64,000 bases of DNA, from positions 1-64,000 of the forward strand of contig JACCGJ010020041.1 of assembly GCA_013407085.1 (NCBI GenBank). The letters run 5' to 3'. Source of the DNA: Atriophallophorus winterbourni (Eukaryota; Platyhelminthes; Trematoda; Plagiorchiida; Microphallidae). Both the position numbers and the translations under genes were made by a program. Shown in pieces: positions 57,751 through 64,000 of the stretch (position 1 is the first letter of the stretch; every line of letters begins with the position of its first letter). Below the pieces are notes generated by a model, which ran no database searches, was not told where the DNA came from, and saw only the letters and a list, made by a program, of their open reading frames with translations.

Positions 57751-57912
57751 GTGTACCTAACGATATGATATGATATGGTATCGTGAGGTGTAGGCTTTCC
57801 ATATTAGCACGCCTAACGATTGTTTGATCAAGATTCCACCATTTTATATATAAAATATGAAGTAAATTGATCCAACCTAAATGCCTCACGATAGTTGACG
57901 CTTGAAGTTCCC

Positions 57913-58679
57913 TCATCTGGCAAACGTGTTGCCAGTTATCTCTGTTTGAGTAAAAGTATTTACTCCAAATTCAAGAACGCCAATCATAAGAAATGTTTCA
58001 CTGTTGCAATTCGCATCACATCCATATAAACCGTTATGCACTAAACAACGCTCAATATTTACACCAGTGATCAGGCTGCTTTTGTTGCGAGTGATTATTA
58101 AAATATATGTTACTCTCACATTGCCTGAAATCTTGTGCACCACTACCGGATTCAGATGATTGTTTAATTCATCAATTTTAGAAGGCAACTGCAGATTTAG
58201 TTAAGCCTGGATGGGTGGTGCTTATCTGAATAAGTATAACCATAAACACCTGTTTGACTTACTGCCGCATATAACTTGTCATATTGTGTATATGGGGCAT
58301 AAATGAATACATGGGAATCCCACATCACGGGACACATTGATTTTTGCATAAAGCAATACACACTCCTCATCACTTGATCTGATTTTCTCATGAAAAACTG
58401 AGATCTTCAAATGTATACACTCACAAAAACGAATCGTCTCAAAGATATCCTCCCTTACCGTAGCCGTGAGCCGTTAATTACAATATGGCTGACTATAGCA
58501 ATAAAATCACACTTAAAGCGTTCGAATCGGCAGTAAATGAATATCTTGAGATGTGAGTTTGAACATAGGTTACTTCGGAGACATCCAGAAAAGTTTGCTG
58601 CCAGCACAGGGTGCTTACGATTCCAAGCAGAACACGGGATCAACTCGATGTTGATCTCAATGATAAAACTCATATTCAT
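57913..58679 (-). CDS. Candidate three-exon host gene, NTR/TIMP-like pattern
   Basis: Minus strand. Exon 1 (Met at 58679 to 58459) ends at CTACG/GTAAGG; intron 58458-58405 (54 bp). Exon 2 58404-58263 ends at GCGGCA/GTAAGT; intron 58262-58189 (74 bp, ...aatctgcag). Exon 3 runs 58188 to the stop 57915-57913. All phases agree, giving about 212 residues. The segment 'VTYILIITRNKSSLITGVNI', a Cys pair CDANC, then 'SETFLMIGVLEFG' resembles the core strands of the netrin/TIMP fold (beta strand, GxxI, Cys, FLIxG). This is a pattern match only; no CxC start or clear signal peptide is seen. Just beyond the stop another frame continues, so a frameshift or pseudogene is possible. Confidence 0.4.
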
Positions 58680-58769
58680 ATAGATAAGCCGCCCTTCGTG
58701 TGTTTAACAACTATTCATCTTCCTTTCTCGCTCTTGGTATTCAGCCTGGACTGATATCCTATTGCACCT

Positions 58770-59231
58770 TTGCGGGTATATTACCCCATAATTTGTCATT
58801 TTTACACATATTTACATTTTTGTTCAAACGTTGCGTCGAAAACATTTTCTAAATATATGGTTACAGGAAATTCTCACAGTTTTATTTCGTTTTTTTACAA
58901 AATAAGTCTTGATCTAAGCATTGAAATATTCTCGCAGAATACTTGCTCCTCCAGATCCGTTTCTTCTTCCTTCTTCCTTATCTGCAATTTTAAATTACAC
59001 ACCGGACTAACCGAATCGCAATTTTGTTCTATGGCTCGATCGAACTATATTATACTGCTATGTCGAATATCTCTTTCTCAGCGTTCATTCACCACAGTTG
59101 ACTTAACTTATTCCAGTTCAGTTGCACAGGACATTAAGTGGCGAACGAGCCAATCGAGCGTCCAGAATTTCTTTCGGTGGAAAGCTGCAGAGAAGCAACC
59201 ACCACTGCCAAAGCGTTTATTCTTATTGTGA
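58770..59231 (+). other. Unidentified 153-codon open frame
   Basis: One of the longest frames not explained by an element. It is rich in Ser, Phe and Ile ('SHSFISFFYKISLDLSIEIF') and ends 'KAAEKQPPLPKRLFLL'. No domain, signal peptide or repeat match was recognised. It runs divergently from the candidate gene at 57.9-58.7 kb and may simply cover that gene's upstream region. Chance is a serious alternative. Confidence 0.2.
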
Positions 59232-59239
59232 TTTGGATA

Positions 59240-59395
59240 TCCTCGACGATCGCGACGCCAAGGGATTATCCGGGTTGTAATTAGGAAGCACCGCGTAATA
59301 AATGATGCTGGAAAGATAAAAATACATTTCTCCTCACCAGTACGGTGATAGGTCAGCTAAAGCAGAGTTGTGTATTAAACAAACAGAACTTCAGC
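59240..59395. other. Short spacer, nothing seen
   Basis: No frame or repeat is recognised between the 153-codon frame and the outer LINE end. Confidence 0.4.
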
Positions 59396-59399
59396 ATTT

Positions 59400-59650
59400 A
59401 CTTACTTACCAAGCAACGCTAAAAATGGTGAACAACCTAATCTTGAATAAAAATTAGGGGGAGAATTCAGGAAAAAGCTTACGCCAGATGCGGTCCAAGC
59501 CCTGCTTAAAACGTGCGACAGAACTGCAGCTTATAAGTTCTTCTGGAAGCCGGTTCCAGAAATGAACCACCCTGAGGCTAAAAAACATTCCCTGAAGTCA
59601 AGTCTTCATCGCTCCTCAGTAAGTTTGAGTGAATGGACCCAGTTGCCCAG
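59400..59650 (-). pseudogene. Outer LINE, C-terminal end (3' of nested insertion)
   Basis: On the minus strand, 59.62-59.46 kb reads 'FFSLRVVHFWNRLPEELISC' and then 'SSVARFKQGLDRIWRKL', the terminal block of a Jockey/CR1-type LINE. The rest of this element resumes at 63130 and above. The two are separated by a different LINE (59.69-63.14 kb). Confidence 0.65.
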
Positions 59651-60021
59651 CTCAGGACTTTAAGCAATGAAGTCGAAGTGATTCAAAGTGGTTCGAAGTT
59701 TTAATGGTCTAAAAAGCATTTAGCTTAACAATAACCATAGGATGGAGTTATGAAGTATATACAATAAAAAAGAAGAACAGGAAAACTCATGTAGTATAAA
59801 TCGTATCAAAGTTTGGGTTGTCTCTCAAGTATTTTTCCCAAATTAGCTTTGAGAATAACCAGGTTGCCTGAGTGTGTAAGAGTGGAGTTGAGGGTGTTCC
59901 ATGTGAAACTTACACGTACAGCCTAAGAATATCTTCGACAGTTCAGTCTTGAAGTCGGAATTAGCATTGTAAGTTCATGTTTCCGACTAGCACGGGGTGG
60001 CGAGCGTGTGAAAAGTTTGGA

Positions 60022-60388
60022 CTAGGGAAGGTTAGGGACGTTCATAATATTGTACATCAGTATGAGTTCACCTCTTAGTCGACGACAACGAAAGTCGAAA
60101 AGATTCAGACTATTCAAACGTTCTTCATATGGTTGAGCAGCTAGTCTGGATACAAGCTCTGTGGTTCGGGGGTAAATAAGTTGCAGAAGATTGATGTCTT
60201 TCTGAATCCAGGGTGAACAAGCCCGAAAAGCGTACTCCATCGCTGGTCTCGGATAGGTGTTCATGATACGGAGCACCGACTGATTGGAGAATCTGCCGAA
60301 AATTCGTCTCAATAACGCCGATACTTGTGACGCCTTTTTGTAAGCCGCTTTGCACTGCAGTGAAGTCTTCAGACTTCAACTGGTTCAA
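60022..60388 (-). pseudogene. CR1-like C-terminal region
   Basis: The frame 60312-60022 reads 'MNTYPRPAMEYAFRACSPWI' and 'LNLFDFRCRRLRGELILMYN', equivalent to 6571-6122 in the other copy. The segment linking it to the RT (60.58-60.32 kb) is present but frameshifted ('LPFNFQKSKVLNIG'). Confidence 0.7.
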
Positions 60389-60585
60389 ACACCCAAATCC
60401 TTCTCTTCAGTTGTCCAGACGAGTTGGTGGGACCCAGGAGCGTAGTTGTAATTAACAGTCGTTCCAATGTTTAACACCTTGCTCTTTTGAAAGTTGAAGG
60501 GTAGTTTGTTTCTCAGAGACCAATCGTGCAATGTGTTGAGAACCTTCTGCAAAGTTTCACAGTAATCGTTTGTACGTATGCTTCT

Positions 60586-61803
60586 TCAAAGCTTTATATC
60601 GTCTGAAAATACCATAAAATAAACATAAACATAAAATAAAAGGATATCGTTTGCGTATATCAAAAACAAAATCGGTCCGAGGACCGAACCCTGGGGCACT
60701 CCGCTCGTAATTTTGAATGATTTTGATAAGGCGCCGTCAACTCTGACTTGGGGACTCTTGTCGCGTAAATAGTTTTCTAGCCAAGCAAGAATTTTTCCTG
60801 TTATCCCGTGCAATTCAAGTTTCAGGATTAAAATACTATGATTGACGCGGTCGAAAGCCTTTGACATGTCTAAAACGCATGCGTGGATGGAGTAACCATT
60901 GTCCACACACTCAGTCCAGTCGTTTAAGGTGAGCAAGAGGTCAGATAGACATGAGTGGTGTTTCCTGGAACCGTGCTGTTCAGTCGAAAGCAGTCTATTG
61001 TTTTCGAAGTGATGGGTGATATTTTCCGCAACTAAACTCTCTAGCACTTTGGAAATTACTGGCAACAACGTAACTGGTCTATAGTTCGCAGCGTCAGATC
61101 GACTCCCGCCCTTGTAGACTGGTGTAATGTTGCCAGATTCCCATTCCGCGGGAACTATGCTATTTTCGAGCGAAATTTGGAATAACGTGCTGGGTGGACC
61201 ACACAATGAGGATGCGCATCGTTTGAGGATAAAAGGAGTGACTCCATCTGCTCCTGGTGACTTTGCAGTATTCAAAGGAAGAAGTATGAGCATGACACAC
61301 TCATTGTTTATTGAGGTTTCATTTAGTATTTCATTGGAAAATCCGATCGAATGCGGCGTAAGATGCACCGATTCCTCGGGGCTAAAAACGTTGCAGTAGT
61401 AACCTGAAAAAACTTCGGCAGCCTCGAACGCAGTTGTAGTTAAAACATGAGATGTGCGTAGTGCTGAGATTACTGGCTCAATTTTTGATGTAGTGTTAAC
61501 GATGTGGTACAGGACTTTGGGGTTCCGCTCTATCATGGTTAGTATTCTTGCCTGATAAGACTGCTTGTCCTCGGTGATAAAAGAGGTGACCTTGTTCCGC
61601 AACCGACGATATGTTTCCCAATTATCTGGTATCGGATTCTGGACATAGTTTCTCCATGCATCGTTGCGTATCTTAATCCACTTCATTGTGCGGGTTCTCA
61701 ACGTGAAGGTAATTCGTTTTTTTGCTGTCTTTGGCACAAATCTGGAATGTAGGTTTATTTCATCACACAGCTTCTCTATGAATTTTACCCAAGAACGATG
61801 CAC
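60586..61803 (-). CDS. CR1-like reverse transcriptase, 405-codon open frame
   Basis: The longest frame in the window. An N-terminal linker is followed by 'NTAKSPGADGVTPFILKRC' (about residue 170), 'NYRPVTLLPVISKVLESLV' (235-255), motif A 'VLDMSKAFDRVNHSILILKL' with the first catalytic Asp, motif B 'ITSGVPQGSVLGPILFLIYA', and motif C as FSDD ('FMVFSDDIKL'), so all three catalytic Asp residues are present. Just before motif C extra residues (FYVYVYF) come from an AAACAT-type repeat in the DNA (about 60612-60640), and a stop follows motif C, cutting off the thumb. The protein is therefore unlikely to work, though the core is recent-looking. Confidence 0.8.
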   Translation of the reverse strand: MHRSWVKFIEKLCDEINLHSRFVPKTAKKRITFTLRTRTMKWIKIRNDAWRNYVQNPIPDNWETYRRLRNKVTSFITEDKQSYQARILTMIERNPKVLYHIVNTTSKIEPVISALRTSHVLTTTAFEAAEVFSGYYCNVFSPEESVHLTPHSIGFSNEILNETSINNECVMLILLPLNTAKSPGADGVTPFILKRCASSLCGPPSTLFQISLENSIVPAEWESGNITPVYKGGSRSDAANYRPVTLLPVISKVLESLVAENITHHFENNRLLSTEQHGSRKHHSCLSDLLLTLNDWTECVDNGYSIHACVLDMSKAFDRVNHSILILKLELHGITGKILAWLENYLRDKSPQVRVDGALSKSFKITSGVPQGSVLGPILFLIYANDILLFYVYVYFMVFSDDIKL

Positions 61804-61821
61804 GTCCGTGGTGTCTGGTTT

Positions 61822-62772
61822 TCAGTCAGAAATCGATCGGAGAGCATTGTGAAGACTTCCAATATCAAGTTGTAGTTTTGTTTTGTTGATGTCATTCGTT
61901 CTCTCAGCTTGACAAACATAATCGAATAAGAGGACCAGATGGTCGCTGGAACCCAATGGAGTTTCGTAGCTGAGATTTTCGACGGCATGTATCTCACTCG
62001 TTAGTATTAGATCCAGGAAGGATGGCACGTTACCATCTCTATATCTAGTGTTATCAAATACGTGGTTATAAAAAGGAATATCAAAGATCAGTTCTCGAAA
62101 GGCATCGTCGAGTGAATTTCATCGGAGGAGCGTTTTTCTCCATTAAGTTTGGAAGGTTAAAGTCAAAGTGATTCAAAGTGATTCAAAGTCTCCGATAACC
62201 AGGAGTGGCGTTCGAAATCAAGTAGACAAAAGTCGAATTTTCTGGAGTAGTTCTACATTATGCGCGTCACTTGCGCTTGGAGCCCGATAAATCACGACAA
62301 CAATGCAATCATCTCAAGTTGTCAGCCTAATTGAGCACCACAGAGTATCCTGTACACGTAGGTCAATATCGTCCATTTCTCTGCAGGATAACTGTTGGTT
62401 GTAGTAAAGTGCTACGCCACCGCCGCGTCCCGTACGGTCTTGACGGAGAAGAGACATTCAATGCCAATTCATTGTATGTAAATGAGGTTCAAACCATGTT
62501 CCGGTAATTGCAACTAAATCCGGTGAGTGCTGTGTACATACGATATCAAGCCCTTGTGTTTTGTTTCTCAGACACTGCGCGTTTGTATAGAGACACTTTA
62601 TGGTTTTATGGGTTAACAATGATGGAAAATATGGAAGACTAGTTTTAGTTCCAAGTTGTGATATGTTTGGCAAAGATTGAGTGCTAGTATGCATAAATTT
62701 AATCCGGTTCACAGTATACAGCTGAGGCGTTGAAGTCGTTTCTTTTTCCGACTCGGCATGAGTCGGACACAC
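61822..62772 (-). pseudogene. CR1-like endonuclease, broken
   Basis: The N-terminal frame 62772-62458 has 'KCLYTNAQCLRNK' and 'DLVAITGTWFEPHLH'; the catalytic Glu of ETW is Gly. The C-terminal frame 62028-61822 has 'MPSFLDLILTSEIHAVENLS' and an intact SDH ('LGSSDHLVLLFDY'). Between them, at about 62.15-62.19 kb, the GDFN region is disrupted by repeats of the unit gtgattcaaa, so the endonuclease is dead. Confidence 0.7.
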
Positions 62773-63129
62773 ATCGTTCTTTGGAGATAATTAAAATGAC
62801 TTGACTTGGGCTTGTGAGTGGTATTTTGTCTGCAGGATCTAGTTTATTTGTTTTCGGAGCACTCATTCTGACACCACTTGGTAGCTTGCGACTGTTTTGA
62901 GTCCATTGTGCTCGAATTAAATCAGTCATATTGCTGTTCAGGGAGGTGTTTTTGAGTAATCGTTGTCCATCCCCTCCGTATTGGATGGACTTGGGTATCC
63001 TGAACGTTTCTATTGCGACAGTTTCATTTACATCCATAGTTTCGGATATAAAATTCCATTGTTGTCTATCGTGTTTTTCTGTTTGATTAGGTGCTAGATT
63101 TTCAGCACACTCAGGAACACCAAGCAGTA

Positions 63130-64000
63130 CTAAACTTCTTAAACTTCTTGCTGATGCCCGATCGGAAAATTTCGGTTTTGGTCGGTCTTGATAACGCCGC
63201 TCAACCCCTTCAAGATCCTAAAGGTTTCAATTAAGTCACCTCTCAAACGACGGCGCGTAAGTGAAAAATGTTCTAGGGACTTCAGACGTGCAGCTTTCGA
63301 GTTGAACGATATCCTTCTTGTAGTAAGGGCACCACGCCTGGACACAATATTCTAAATGCGACAGAATTAATGCCTTGTAAATACATCGGGTCTTCTGCTG
63401 GATAACACGGATCTCAGTCGAAAGAGAACTTTGCGAGCACGTTGAGCTGCAGCGGCGCATTGGTACTCCCAATTGAAGTCAGTCCTAACTAGTACTTTTA
63501 AATCCTTAACACGCTGTGTGGCGCTAACAGTGAGAGAATTGCCCGACACCAGAACTAAAATCTTATCAACCAGTTGGCTCAGTTGGTTCAGTGGGAGGTC
63601 CCAGTTTATGACACGTTCAAGTTCGGCATCAAGGCATCTTCGTCCGTTGATCCGATGAATTTCACATCATCCGCAAAAATGTAGCACGGGAACTTCAATG
63701 CAGAGGACAATTCATCGATGAAAATCAGGAATAGATGAGGACCAAGTACCAAACATCGGGGTACACCACTGATCACGTCGGTTTTATTCGACAGCGTAGA
63801 TCCTACCCTAACTTGGAATGTCCTACCTGTTAGGAAGGCCTTTATCCAAGCAAGTAGACTACACCGAATGCCTTTTGCTGCTTGCCTAATCTCTAGAAGG
63901 CGGTGGTTTATGGAATCGAAAGCCTCGCTGAAGTCTAGGTAGAGGGCTTCGACAGGCTTCCCTTCATATATCCTTTTAGTAGCAGTATTGAGAAAACTAA
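63130..64000 (-). mobile_element. Outer Jockey/CR1-type LINE, RT and C-terminal region
   Basis: It continues beyond the window. From 64000 downwards the minus strand reads RT motif A 'LYLDFSEAFDSINHRLLEI', motif B 'VISGVPRCLVLGPHLFLIFI' (GVPQGLVLGP altered) and an intact motif C 'YIFADDVKFIG' (about 63.67 kb). After a stop it continues with 'NSLTVSATQRVKDLKVLV' (63549-63367), 'LILSHLEYCVQAWCPYYKKD' (63472-63236) and 'TRRRLRGDLIETFRILKGLS' (63345-63139). It breaks off near 63135 and resumes at 59650. Confidence 0.75.

Larger units (their letters stand above)
59690..63140 (-). mobile_element. CR1-like LINE, nested, 5'-truncated, best-preserved copy
   Basis: Minus strand. It starts inside ORF1 at the RRM-like 'SLVLLGVPECAEN' (about 63.12 kb), continues through 'IETFRIPKSI' (63037-62699), endonuclease (62772-61822), RT (61803-60586) and C-terminal region (60388-60022) to a 3' end made of TTTGAATCAC-type repeats (59.67-59.70 kb). 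It is the same family as 5.83-9.54 kb. It sits within another LINE of the same orientation. Confidence 0.8.

Overview
The window looks like flatworm DNA, most likely a digenean trematode and plausibly a schistosome-group fluke. The evidence is AT-rich sequence, dense decayed non-LTR retrotransposons of the RTE and CR1/Jockey types, a tRNA-like SINE carrying a Sm-alpha-type hammerhead ribozyme, and candidate host genes whose introns are only 54-74 bp. There are no bacterial or organellar genes, no rRNA, no tRNA and no CRISPR array. Most of the 64 kb is mobile-element debris; very few open frames look like host exons. Species assignment is inference from element types.

Layout. 1-6 kb: unique sequence, a Sm-alpha-like hammerhead SINE (1.6 kb) and RTE scraps. 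5.8-9.5 kb: a long inactive CR1-like LINE (minus). 9.5-14 kb: mostly unique DNA, an RT scrap (10.9 kb) and a candidate three-exon host gene (13.3-13.7 kb, minus). 14.1-15.6 kb: a Gypsy-type LTR remnant with gag joined to RNase H. 16-25 kb: RTE pieces, a candidate signal-peptide exon (22.3 kb) and an inverted copy of a repeat that recurs at 35-52 kb. 26.1-26.55 kb: a 436-bp palindrome. 26.6-30.9 kb: an almost full-length dead RTE element. 31.0-31.9 kb: a ~199-bp tandem repeat in which each unit carries a hammerhead ribozyme motif; the first copy has every core feature. 32.8-33.6 kb: possible host exons. 35.6-52.0 kb: a higher-order array in which the 5' half of a CR1-like LINE (ORF1 plus endonuclease, minus strand) is fused to a non-LINE tail with conserved peptides. 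The unit is ~3.46 kb and sits inside a ~9.54-kb duplication. 52-56.3 kb: RTE-type remnants. 56.4-57.75 kb: a CR1-like ORF1 with a Cys/His finger. 57.9-58.7 kb: a candidate three-exon host gene with an NTR/TIMP-like pattern. 59.4-64 kb: a CR1-like LINE nested in a second LINE; it holds the best-preserved RT frame (405 codons).

How it fits together: every LINE copy seen is truncated, frameshifted or mutated in a catalytic motif, so the region is a retrotransposon graveyard. The most unusual parts are the hammerhead tandem array, which resembles the small metazoan retrozymes that give self-cleaved circular RNAs, and the amplified chimera of LINE 5' half plus non-LINE tail. All comparisons were made by eye, so boundaries are accurate to roughly 10-50 bp unless a motif position is given.
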